From: Paenibacillus sp. SY21-1
GTDB lineage: Bacteria > Bacillota > Bacilli > Paenibacillales > Paenibacillaceae
Direction of reading: 5' to 3'
Assembly (NCBI RefSeq): GCF_005222705.1
Contig: NZ_STGF01000018.1
Location: forward strand, 62,001 to 126,000
DNA length: 64,000 nucleotides
In this document: one piece after another, positions 8,498 to 16,197 of the stretch
How positions within the stretch are numbered: position 1 is the stretch's first letter
Layout of the letters: every line of letters starts with the position of its first letter
Notes under the pieces: model-generated
Told to the model about the DNA's origin: nothing
Database searches by the model: none
The model's input: the letters and a program-made list of their open reading frames with translations, nothing else
Program-made: the position numbers and the translations under genes

Positions 8498-9157
8498 ATG
8501 GCCAAACGTGCAATGACGCCCGAGGCAAAGGCTCTAAAAGCAAAGGCGATTATGGATAAAGCGGCTGAAATGTTTCTTACATTGGAATACGAAAAAATTA
8601 AAATGTCCGATTTAGCCAAGCAGATGAGCATGTCAAATGGCATTCTGTTTGTGTACTTTAAAACAAAAGAAGCTTTGTTTTTTAGCGTGCTCTGTCGAGA
8701 ATATGAGAAGCGACTCGCTCGCTTGACAGAGATGGCGCAGGCAGCGCCAGTGCGGAGCTTCGATGACTTCAAAAATCTGATCATAAATGAGCTTATGGAA
8801 CTGGTGGAGCAGAATCCGCTGTACGTCAAGCTGGAATCCATGCGCACAGCGGTTTTCGAGAAAAATGTGGATGCTGAAATTATGCTCAATCAGAAAATCA
8901 GCTTGTACAAATCAATGCTAGAGCTGGTGGCCATTATTTGCGAGTCGAATGCAGTAGCTCCAGAAGATGTAATAGAAATTCTTCAGGCGGAGGCCTCTAT
9001 CATAACCGGCTGCAAATTATCAGCCACCTTGCCGCAGGAGGTTGTCGATATTATCGAGCAGAATGGTCTTGATGGATTTCAGCGAAACTTTAAAGAAGAT
9101 GTGCGAAAAACGATGATTTGTTATTTGGATGGATACGAAAAAAATTATATTGCATGA
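8498..9157 (+). CDS. TetR-family transcriptional regulator
   Basis: A 219-residue TetR-type repressor. The N-terminal helix-turn-helix spans about residues 10-55 (KAKAIMDKAAEMFLTLEY, then KMSDLAKQMSMSNGILFVYFKTKEALF), and the C-terminal ligand domain is unclassified. Two earlier in-frame starts (GTG 8486, ATG 8489) sit too close to GGAG at 8483, so the ATG at 8498 is preferred. It is divergent from the chemoreceptor and followed by a terminator and the chromate transporter gene. It may control either neighbour, but nothing in the sequence proves it. Confidence 0.9.
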   Translation: MAKRAMTPEAKALKAKAIMDKAAEMFLTLEYEKIKMSDLAKQMSMSNGILFVYFKTKEALFFSVLCREYEKRLARLTEMAQAAPVRSFDDFKNLIINELMELVEQNPLYVKLESMRTAVFEKNVDAEIMLNQKISLYKSMLELVAIICESNAVAPEDVIEILQAEASIITGCKLSATLPQEVVDIIEQNGLDGFQRNFKEDVRKTMICYLDGYEKNYIA

Positions 9158-9180
9158 TATAATGCCCAAACATTTGGGAT

Positions 9181-9219
9181 AAAAGCCGAAGGGAACACTT
9201 TCCCGTGAGGCTTTTTTAT
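9181..9219 (+). terminator. Intrinsic terminator after tetR
   Basis: AAAAGCC (9181-9187) and GGCTTTT (9209-9215 onward) enclose an inner GGGAA/TTCCC stem and are followed by further T residues. Confidence 0.8.
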
Positions 9220-9386
9220 TTTACCAAACCACTTAGAGGGAGAGGGGAAAGGGAAAAAATCTGCTTTTAATCCTGAGTTTAAAAATGTCCTTTATAATGG
9301 AGCGGATCGGAACGAATAAAGCTGATCTGGCCTCGATCGTAAAATGAACGGAATCAGAACGATAGACCAAGGAGGTACAATTACGC

Positions 9387-10601
9387 GTGGGGAACGATAA
9401 AAAGCCAATTCGGCATGAGCCGAATAGTAAAATCAAGGCATGCGTTGAGGTGCTGGCCGTATCAGCCAAACTCGGCCTTACCTCATTTGGAGGGCCAATC
9501 GCCCATCTTGGTTATTTTCATGAAGAATATGTGCGTCGTCGAAAATGGATCGATGAACGAAGCTATGCGGATTTAGTAGCGTTATGTCAATTTTTGCCCG
9601 GCCCGGCAAGCAGTCAGGTAGGGATTGGAATCGGCGTCATCCGCGCGGGGTTAATCGGGGGACTGATTGCATGGCTTGGGTTTACGATTCCCTCGGTCAT
9701 AGCGTTAGTTATATTTGCTTTCCTTTTGCAAGGGCTGGATGCAGGCAGCGCTGGCTGGATTCACGGTCTCAAAATTGTCGCTGTAGCCATTGTCGCTCAA
9801 GCCATCCTTGGTATGGGGCAAAAACTGACGCCAGACCGCAACAGGGCGACACTTGCCATCCTTACTGCAGCGGCAACCCTTATGTGGCAATCGGCTTTTA
9901 CTCAAATTCTGTCGATTGCTGCGGCAGGCATCATTGGCATCATCTTGTATAGAAAAACGACAACTGCCGAGACAGCAAACGTTACGGTTCCCGTTAGCCG
10001 CAAGTTTGCCGTCATTTGTTTAGCTGCTTTTTTTGGACTGCTGATTTTTCTTCCGATCATCAAACCATTTGACCCATCGGGCTGGCTTGCATTTTTTGAT
10101 AGCTTCTACCGATCAGGCTCGCTTGTATTTGGCGGAGGGCATGTCGTTCTTCCGTTGCTGGAGCGTGAGCTCGTCCCAACAGGATGGATCAGTCAGTCCG
10201 ACTTTTTGGCAGGCTATGGGGCAGTACAAGCTGTTCCTGGACCTTTATTCACCTTTGCCGCCTATTTGGGAGCTATGACAAAAGGGATTACGGGAGCTGT
10301 GATTGCTACGCTCGCTATATTTTTGCCTGCGTTTCTTTTGATCGTAGGAGCTTTGCCCTTCTGGAGCTCTTTGCGCAAAAACTCCAAAATGCAAGGAGCA
10401 TTGATTGGAATTAATGCAGCCGTTGTCGGCATCTTGTTGGCGGCGTTCTATAATCCGCTGTGGACAACGTCGATTCTGAATCCTGTCGATTTTGCATGGG
10501 CCTCCATTTTGTTTCTTATGCTCGTTTTTTGGAAATTGCCGCCATGGATTGTTGTTGTTGCCGGTGCAGCGGGCGGTACGATAATGAATTTGCTTAGTTA
10601 A
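9387..10601 (+). CDS. chrA: Chromate transporter, ChrA family
   Basis: Inner-membrane transporter of 404 residues with the two-halved CHR architecture. The first half begins KLGLTSFGGPIAHLGYFHEEYV, followed by the CQFLPGPASSQ motif. The second half carries SLVFGGGHVVLPLLE and GYGAVQAVPGPLFTFAAYLG. About ten membrane segments can be seen. The start is GTG at 9387, preceded by AGGAGGT. A TATAAT box at 9293-9298 has no good -35 partner. Family members export chromate or related oxyanions; the substrate here is inferred from family only. Confidence 0.93.
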   Translation: MGNDKKPIRHEPNSKIKACVEVLAVSAKLGLTSFGGPIAHLGYFHEEYVRRRKWIDERSYADLVALCQFLPGPASSQVGIGIGVIRAGLIGGLIAWLGFTIPSVIALVIFAFLLQGLDAGSAGWIHGLKIVAVAIVAQAILGMGQKLTPDRNRATLAILTAAATLMWQSAFTQILSIAAAGIIGIILYRKTTTAETANVTVPVSRKFAVICLAAFFGLLIFLPIIKPFDPSGWLAFFDSFYRSGSLVFGGGHVVLPLLERELVPTGWISQSDFLAGYGAVQAVPGPLFTFAAYLGAMTKGITGAVIATLAIFLPAFLLIVGALPFWSSLRKNSKMQGALIGINAAVVGILLAAFYNPLWTTSILNPVDFAWASILFLMLVFWKLPPWIVVVAGAAGGTIMNLLS

Positions 10602-10649
10602 GTAGAACACAACCGCTATACATGTCATAATGGGGCTTCCGCTTAATGG

Positions 10650-10845
10650 ATGCTCAACAGTAAACTAACTGTGGATAAAGGTATCCGGGTAAAGGCTACC
10701 GGTTTTGGCCGTGTAGAATTAAACGTTGCCCGTGCTTTGAAATCCATCTATCGGGTAAATCCAGATGCACTTATGTTTGGAACCGATTTGCCTTCGGCCG
10801 GAGGGAAGAGACCGTTTTCCTATGCAGATATTGAATGCATACAGC
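10650..10845 (+). pseudogene. C-terminal fragment of an amidohydrolase-family protein
   Basis: The frame from 10650 reads KGIRVKATGFGRVELNVARAL, then NPDALMFGTDLPSAGGKRPF and SYADIE. This strongly resembles the last part of TIM-barrel metal-dependent hydrolases (amidohydrolase-2 type), where the metal-binding Asp lies in FGTDLPS. The first 200 or so residues of the domain are missing, and no ribosome site precedes the ATG. Similarity ends near 10845, just before a hairpin shared with 6102-6147. It is therefore a decayed remnant, not a working gene. Confidence 0.6.
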
Positions 10846-10912
10846 ACAGCTTTACAATGGGAGCAGCGACAGTCCAAGGCTTTGTTTTCTTGTGCTTGGC
10901 TGACGCTGCTCC
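10825..10912 (+). repeat. Degenerate repeat, copy 2: gene-tail 12-mer plus hairpin
   Basis: CAGATATTGAAT at 10825-10836 and a hairpin (arms about 10863-10879 and 10895-10910, beginning CAGCGACAGTCCAAGGC) match copy 1 at 6039-6150. The hairpin probably was the terminator of the amidohydrolase gene whose tail lies immediately upstream. Confidence 0.5.
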
Positions 10913-10948
10913 AATAGCTGGTCTCCATTCGGCATCAAAAAAAATGAA

Positions 10949-13717
10949 TTACAGCTTCTCATTCCTAATTTTAACGGAATCGTTTATACCTGGATCGTGC
11001 ATGTCTTCGTGAATTCGAATAATAACCGCAAGATGAAGCATAGACTCGTCTTTGAACGCGGCAAGCGGAACCGAAATTTCTTTATTCCACTGAATCGATT
11101 CCTCGTATTGCGGCTTGCCATTAATATAAACTTCAATATCGCCGCTGACCGATTGGAAAATCAACTGCGGCAGCTGGTCGAAGTGAACAGACGCACAAGA
11201 TACTTGAGTTCGATAGATCACGAAGCCATTCTTCTTGCGCAGACTATCGCGTGAGCCGAAGCCCACATCAATCTTTTCCCAGGTGTTCATATCGGTGAAA
11301 TCAATTTCCGCAACCGGGTCCTGCTTTACCTTGCTTGGCTCTTGTGTAACATTCCAATCGTTAATGTACATATCACGAGTAGATTCCACATAGGGAGCTG
11401 GCTCGGCTACGATCGTCGTAACCGGAAGATAAACAGGCGCTTCCAGAAATGCGCTGGAGAATGTCAGTTCCACTGGCTCGCAGCCCAGCTCGCTGCGAAG
11501 GATGAGCTGCAGGCTGCCATTAAACAAATGTCTGAACGGCGCGATGTCGGATTCATGGCTATTCGGATTGCCGTTGCCGGAGCCTGCGATAGTAGCTGCG
11601 CCCTTGCACTCGAAATGGATGAGATCATTTGCCGTTATGACGTCTCGTCCCTCAGCGTCGACGGCATGGACGTTCACAATCAAGGAATCGCGGCCATCCG
11701 TTTTTATGAAGGTTTTATGAGGCACGATGCGCAAGCCGACAGGGGCCCCGGCTGTTTCCTTCGTGGCCGTTGCAACCGGAATGCCGTTGCGATAGCCGAT
11801 CATTTTCAAGGTGCCTGGCGTATAGGGAATGCTCCAGCTGTGCTGCTCGTACAATGGAATCGCTTGCTTATCGAATAATGCGTCATTTACATAAAACTCG
11901 ATTTCATCGCAATTCGTGTAGGTCATGACTTTGATTGGCGCACCCTCCAGACGGTTCCAGTTCCAATGGCTTACGATGTGTAGGATGGGTTCGGACTTCC
12001 AGAATGCTTGATAGAGGTAATAGGTATCCTTCGGAAAACCGCATGTATCCAGTATGCCGAAATGAGAGCTGACGCTTGGCCACCTGTATGGGGTGGGCTC
12101 GCCGCGATAATCAAAGCCGGTCCATACGAATGTGCCCATCATATACGGGCTCGAATCAATCGTCTTCCACGATTCACGCACAGAATTTCCCCATAAAGCA
12201 TGCTGCTCGTCAAAGTTGTCAAACATCTGTGCTGCAATATCGTACGTGTAATGATTTCTTGTGGCATAATGACTGACTGTCTCGGTAGCGACGATCGGCT
12301 GCTTCGGATATTTATCATGGAAAGCCTCATAACCGCCATTCATATAATTAAACCCTGTTACATCCATCACGAGAGCCGAGCCTGCATCCTCCATGACGCC
12401 GCCGTTCATAGATCCAAGAAAGGGTCTAGTTGAATCAAGCTCTGCTGCAGCCTGTTTCATTCTTTTGAACATACGCGCACCGATAGGCGTTCCTTGAAAA
12501 GGCTCCTCATTGAATAGACCATACATGACGACAGATGGATGATTGCGGTCCCTTGTCACCATGTTGCGTACCTGAGCAAGCCCTTCCTCTGAGCTTTCGA
12601 AGTTGCGATTTTCGTCCAAGACGAGCATGCCAAGCTCGTCGCAAGCATTCAGAATTTCCGGAGCGGGATTATGATGCGCAGCGCGGTAGGCATTAGACCC
12701 CATCTCCTTTAACAGCTTAATGCGATAGTAGTGCACCTCATCCGGCAGAGCGACGCCAGTACCGGCGTGATCCTGATGGTTGCAGGTGCCCTTCAGCTTA
12801 ATATTCCGTTCGTTCAAGTAAAAGCCTGTATCCGGGCAAAAACGGATCGTGCGGTAGCCGAATCGGGTAGTCAGCTCATCGACGACTGCATTTTTTACTC
12901 GAACAGTGGTTTGGAGGGTATAGAGATGCGGATGATCGATATCCCAAAGAAGCGGATTTTTCACCGCAATAGGCTGTTCGAGCCTCGTTTTGCCCCATGC
13001 AGCAAGCTCTCCGTCCAGCGTGTGGCTTGCCACGATTTTGTTCTTGCTGTCTACGATGGCAGAAGTCACGGTGAAGCGAGCGGCATGTTCATGCTCGTTA
13101 TGGATCGTTGTTTCGATGTCGGTAGTCCAGTGGTCAGCTTCCTGCTTTCGAGGGTTGATCCATACGCCACGGTCTGCGACATGAAGCGGATCTGTTTTGA
13201 CAAGCCATACATTGCGATAGATGCCTGCACCTTCATACCACCAGCCCTCACGCGTGTTCGCATCCACAAGCACCGCTAGCACGTTGGGTCGGTCTCCAAA
13301 ATAAGCGCGGTCCGCTATGTCGAAGGAAAAGCTGGTATAGCCGGAGAAATGGCGATGAACCACACTGCCGTTGAAGAAAATCGTGGAGTGGGTTGCAATG
13401 CCGTCAAAATAGACGCGCAGCTGCTTATAGCTATCTTCCTCCGTTAAGTGGAACTTCTTTCGATACCAGCCTTTGCCGCCGTCCTTATATCCAAAATCGG
13501 GAATGCCGGTTTCTTCATTAAAGGGTAGCTGGTAGGACCAATCATGCGGTAATTGCACCGTATCCCACCCGTTATCATTCCAATCTAAGCCGCCGGGACC
13601 ACGAACTCCGCCGGCCTTGGCTTGGCCATATATGATGTCGTGAGTCGTATCCAGCTCAGATTGCACCTCGGTCAATTGAAACAGCCAATCACGGTTCAAG
13701 CTTAGTTTTTGCCGCAT
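10949..13717 (-). CDS. Glycoside hydrolase family 2 protein (beta-galactosidase/beta-glucuronidase type)
   Basis: A 922-residue cytoplasmic glycosidase without a signal peptide. In order: an N-terminal jelly-roll sugar-binding domain (about 1-185, with REGWWYEGAGIYRNVWL), an Ig-like domain (about 190-285), and the catalytic TIM barrel (about 290-600). The acid/base Glu is E404 in MYGLFNEEP and the nucleophile is E479 in IVATETVS. C-terminal beta domains reach about residue 800, and a final galactose-binding-like region follows. AAAGGAAT precedes the ATG. It is divergent from an AraC regulator, a usual arrangement for induced sugar-use genes. The substrate cannot be told from sequence alone. 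Confidence 0.93.
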   Translation of the reverse strand: MRQKLSLNRDWLFQLTEVQSELDTTHDIIYGQAKAGGVRGPGGLDWNDNGWDTVQLPHDWSYQLPFNEETGIPDFGYKDGGKGWYRKKFHLTEEDSYKQLRVYFDGIATHSTIFFNGSVVHRHFSGYTSFSFDIADRAYFGDRPNVLAVLVDANTREGWWYEGAGIYRNVWLVKTDPLHVADRGVWINPRKQEADHWTTDIETTIHNEHEHAARFTVTSAIVDSKNKIVASHTLDGELAAWGKTRLEQPIAVKNPLLWDIDHPHLYTLQTTVRVKNAVVDELTTRFGYRTIRFCPDTGFYLNERNIKLKGTCNHQDHAGTGVALPDEVHYYRIKLLKEMGSNAYRAAHHNPAPEILNACDELGMLVLDENRNFESSEEGLAQVRNMVTRDRNHPSVVMYGLFNEEPFQGTPIGARMFKRMKQAAAELDSTRPFLGSMNGGVMEDAGSALVMDVTGFNYMNGGYEAFHDKYPKQPIVATETVSHYATRNHYTYDIAAQMFDNFDEQHALWGNSVRESWKTIDSSPYMMGTFVWTGFDYRGEPTPYRWPSVSSHFGILDTCGFPKDTYYLYQAFWKSEPILHIVSHWNWNRLEGAPIKVMTYTNCDEIEFYVNDALFDKQAIPLYEQHSWSIPYTPGTLKMIGYRNGIPVATATKETAGAPVGLRIVPHKTFIKTDGRDSLIVNVHAVDAEGRDVITANDLIHFECKGAATIAGSGNGNPNSHESDIAPFRHLFNGSLQLILRSELGCEPVELTFSSAFLEAPVYLPVTTIVAEPAPYVESTRDMYINDWNVTQEPSKVKQDPVAEIDFTDMNTWEKIDVGFGSRDSLRKKNGFVIYRTQVSCASVHFDQLPQLIFQSVSGDIEVYINGKPQYEESIQWNKEISVPLAAFKDESMLHLAVIIRIHEDMHDPGINDSVKIRNEKL

Positions 13718-13891
13718 GAAATAAACATTCCTTTCTTGTCCTAATCGTTATGTCATTGTATCGTAAGGGGCAACCTATTCGTTAGTATTTTCAGTAGGAG
13801 AAAATAGCACAAAATGAATAGGTAAGAACAGGAGAAGGGAAAGATTAAGGGGAGCTTTAGCGAAGAAAAAAGAGGTTAAGCCGCGCAATAG

Positions 13892-13920
13892 CTGTTCTGC
13901 ATGAGAATTCTCCGTATAAT
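13892..13920 (+). promoter_or_regulatory. Probable promoter of the AraC-family gene
   Basis: TATAAT at 13915-13920 with a weak -35 (CTGTTC, 13892-13897) at 17-base spacing, about 38 bases before the ATG at 13959. The weak -35 suggests dependence on an activator. Confidence 0.4.
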
Positions 13921-13958
13921 AGGGAGGAAGAGCAGGCAGTTTTTGCAGGGGGACCGGC

Positions 13959-14801
13959 ATGTTACCATTTAAGCTTTTTAACAACCAAGGAGAATTTGAG
14001 TTACCGTTAGCTTTATATAGCTGTGGTCTCCACTTTCAGCACACGATTCACCGTCACATTGGTTTTCCGACACTTCAGTGCATGATTTGTCTTGCAGGCT
14101 CGGGCATCTTTCATTTTGAAAGCATACCCGATTTGAGGATGAGCAGAGGCGATATTTTGTTTGTGCCGAGTAAAATCGCTCATGATTATAGCCCTTCAGA
14201 TATGGAACCGTGGCTATTAGGTTATATAGGCATTGACGGCAGCTCCGTCGAAGCGCTTCTGAACACCCTTCAGCTTCCGGTTTTACAAACCATAGCTGTA
14301 AGCGAGAGCGAGATTGATCAATTGGAGTCAGAACTTCGAGAGCTATGGCAGGATAGCAGTCCTGAGGCAAGCGATTCCTATCGAAATGCTTCTACAAAAA
14401 TTTATAGCATGCTAACCTACATCACCATGATTGCGCATAGAGGAAAGCCGTTGCAGCATAACCGAAGCCGCGCAGATGCCAACGAGCTGTTTCGTGCCTC
14501 TGTTCAATATATGGAGCAGCATTACATGGAGGATTTGAGCCTGACGAACATCGCTTATGTCGCAGGTTATTCCAAGCAGCACTTTCAGCGTAAATTTAAA
14601 GAAATATATGGAATTAATCCCAATCAATATTTACAGCGGCTAAGATTGCTTAAGGGTGAACAGCTGTTGGAGAAGGAATTAGAGCTGCCGGTAGGCGAAA
14701 TCGCGGGCATGGTTGGCATGGAGCTTAACTATTTTGTGCGTCTGTTTAAGCGCAAGTACGGGATTACGCCTGCTAAATTTCGATTGAAATTCCGCAAATA
14801 A
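13959..14801 (+). CDS. AraC-family transcriptional regulator
   Basis: 280 residues: an N-terminal cupin-like ligand domain (about 1-150, with RHIGFPTLQCMICLAGSG and MSRGDILFVPSKIAHDY) and a C-terminal double helix-turn-helix (about 180-280, with LTNIAYVAGYSKQHFQRKFKEI and NYFVRLFKRKYGITPAKFR). AGGGGG precedes the ATG by six bases. It lies back to back with the GH2 glycosidase gene, with 241 bases between them, so it most likely activates that gene in response to a sugar. This is inferred from position. Confidence 0.93.
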   Translation: MLPFKLFNNQGEFELPLALYSCGLHFQHTIHRHIGFPTLQCMICLAGSGIFHFESIPDLRMSRGDILFVPSKIAHDYSPSDMEPWLLGYIGIDGSSVEALLNTLQLPVLQTIAVSESEIDQLESELRELWQDSSPEASDSYRNASTKIYSMLTYITMIAHRGKPLQHNRSRADANELFRASVQYMEQHYMEDLSLTNIAYVAGYSKQHFQRKFKEIYGINPNQYLQRLRLLKGEQLLEKELELPVGEIAGMVGMELNYFVRLFKRKYGITPAKFRLKFRK

Positions 14802-14820
14802 TGGATTTGTCCGGTGGAAT

Positions 14821-14898
14821 TTGTACGAGGATCAATTTTTGAACAAAGCGGAGGATAAGCTTGACGATTCCAAAGGGAAGAAGAAGGAAGCCAAGTGA
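14821..14898 (+). pseudogene. CsbD-like tail fragment (very short)
   Basis: The frame from 14821 to the TGA at 14896 encodes EDQFLNKAEDKLDDSKGKKK and ends EAK. This resembles the Lys/Glu-rich repeats of CsbD-type stress proteins. No ribosome site or convincing start precedes it and only about 25 residues remain, so a remnant or a chance resemblance is most likely. Confidence 0.25.
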
Positions 14899-14931
14899 AG
14901 GCTTGTTCAATTGAACCCATTCACTTGGCTT
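14888..14931 (-). terminator. Long hairpin between converging genes
   Basis: AAGCCAAGTGAA (14888-14899) and TTCACTTGGCTT (14920-14931) form a perfect 12-pair stem with an inner GTTCAATTGAAC palindrome. It is 21 bases beyond the stop of the aldo/keto reductase on the minus strand and downstream of the AraC gene on the plus strand. The tract after the stem on the minus strand is pyrimidine-rich (CCTTCTTCCCTTT) rather than pure T. Confidence 0.5.
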
Positions 14932-14951
14932 GCTCAGATGCTATTGCATAG

Positions 14952-15860
14952 TTAGCGGTGGTCCCGATACGTATTGGCCTTTGTTATGGTCTGAAGCACG
15001 GAAAGCTCATCTGGGGAAAGCAGGGAGCAAGTTGCGGCTGCTGCGTTGCTGCGCAATTGCCGGCTGCTGCTAGCTCCTGCAAGCACGATGCCGACGGCCG
15101 GATCGGAGAGCGCGTAGCGGATCGCGATTTGACCCAGGTCACGACCGTCTCCTGTCAAGCTGCTTAGCTTCGCGCGCACCTCTGCTAATTCCTCGGGTGT
15201 ATAATTCAGATAACCACGTTCTGCTTTGGCACTGCCTTGATCGGTCAGAATACCGCTTGCAAGCGGGCCGCGGGCGATAAGACGGATCGGGCTCTTCGCC
15301 AGAAGAGGCAGCGTCGTTTCTTCGGGCCGACGGTCCAGCAAACTATATTGGCTCATTAAGCTGACGATGCCGGAGCGACTGGCGTATTCCCGAATGACAT
15401 TGGGACGAATCGACGATAGGCCATAGTAACGAATGAGCCCTTCCTTTTTCAGCTCCTCGAAAGCTTCAATCGTTTCTTCAATGGGATCGTCGATCGTGCC
15501 TCCATGCAATTGGTATAAATCGATATAATCAGTTCCAAGCCTTCGTAAGCTGTCTTTGACAGCCGATAGAATATAGGCCTTTGAAGGGTCCCATACCCAT
15601 CCTTCCTTGCCCGGCACTCTACGATTGCCGACCTTCGTTGCCACGATGACATCGGTACGGCGATCTTTAATCGCTTTGCCTACAAGCTCCTCGTTGAGCC
15701 CAGAATCATAGAGATCGGCCGTATCTAGAAAGTTAATGCCAAGATCCAATGCTTCGTGGATAAGCGCAGTGGCTTTATTTTCTTCCGTCCCCAACGACAT
15801 GCAGCCGAGTCCGATTTCGCTTGTCAGCAATTCCGAGTTGCCTAAACGGTTGTGTTGCAT
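14952..15860 (-). CDS. Aldo/keto reductase
   Basis: 302-residue NADPH-dependent oxidoreductase of the AKR superfamily. The start at 15860 is set by GAGGAGG eight bases upstream; the protein then begins MQHNRLGNSELLTSEIGLGC as usual. The tetrad can be seen: Asp and Tyr in FLDTADLYDSGLNEELVGKA, Lys in VIVATKVGNR and His in DLYQLHGGTIDDP. The cofactor site IVLAGASSSRQLRSN lies near the C-terminus. No operon partner is present. The substrate is unknown. Confidence 0.92.
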   Translation of the reverse strand: MQHNRLGNSELLTSEIGLGCMSLGTEENKATALIHEALDLGINFLDTADLYDSGLNEELVGKAIKDRRTDVIVATKVGNRRVPGKEGWVWDPSKAYILSAVKDSLRRLGTDYIDLYQLHGGTIDDPIEETIEAFEELKKEGLIRYYGLSSIRPNVIREYASRSGIVSLMSQYSLLDRRPEETTLPLLAKSPIRLIARGPLASGILTDQGSAKAERGYLNYTPEELAEVRAKLSSLTGDGRDLGQIAIRYALSDPAVGIVLAGASSSRQLRSNAAAATCSLLSPDELSVLQTITKANTYRDHR

Positions 15861-16104
15861 TTTGTTATCCTCCTCAAGAGCCCGGTTTTCACAAGAAAAT
15901 GATGTCGATATCGTCAATCATACAAATATCTGCTCTTCAGCCCTATCCTTCAGTATGGTTGAACGGCTGCGACATTGCAACATGGTTTGTACCAAATGAA
16001 GGAAAATGCTTGCCGACTGGATTTCTGTTCATATTTTTAGCATTCATTGATCCAAAGTAACAAATCTGTAACGTTATCCATATTATTTTCAAGCCAAATA
16101 CTTG

Positions 16105-16144
16105 TATAATATTAGGTATAAATAACTATTACATAAGGCGATTC
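16105..16144 (+). promoter_or_regulatory. Candidate promoters of the second chemoreceptor gene
   Basis: A TATAAT box lies at 16105-16110 without a good -35. Just downstream, TAAA (16119-16122) is followed after 14 bases by GGCGATTC (16137-16144), a partial match to a sigma-D site. Either could drive the gene at 16198. The rest of 15861-16197 shows no gene. Confidence 0.3.
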
Positions 16145-16197
16145 GATTTTTTCAATTAATAGGATTAGTCTACCTAATTCAACGGGGGAGCAAAAAA

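Noticed and set aside
10846..11012. Continuation of the amidohydrolase frame to 11012
   Set aside because: Beyond ADIECIQ the translation crosses the shared hairpin and the end of the glycosidase gene on the other strand, with no family similarity.
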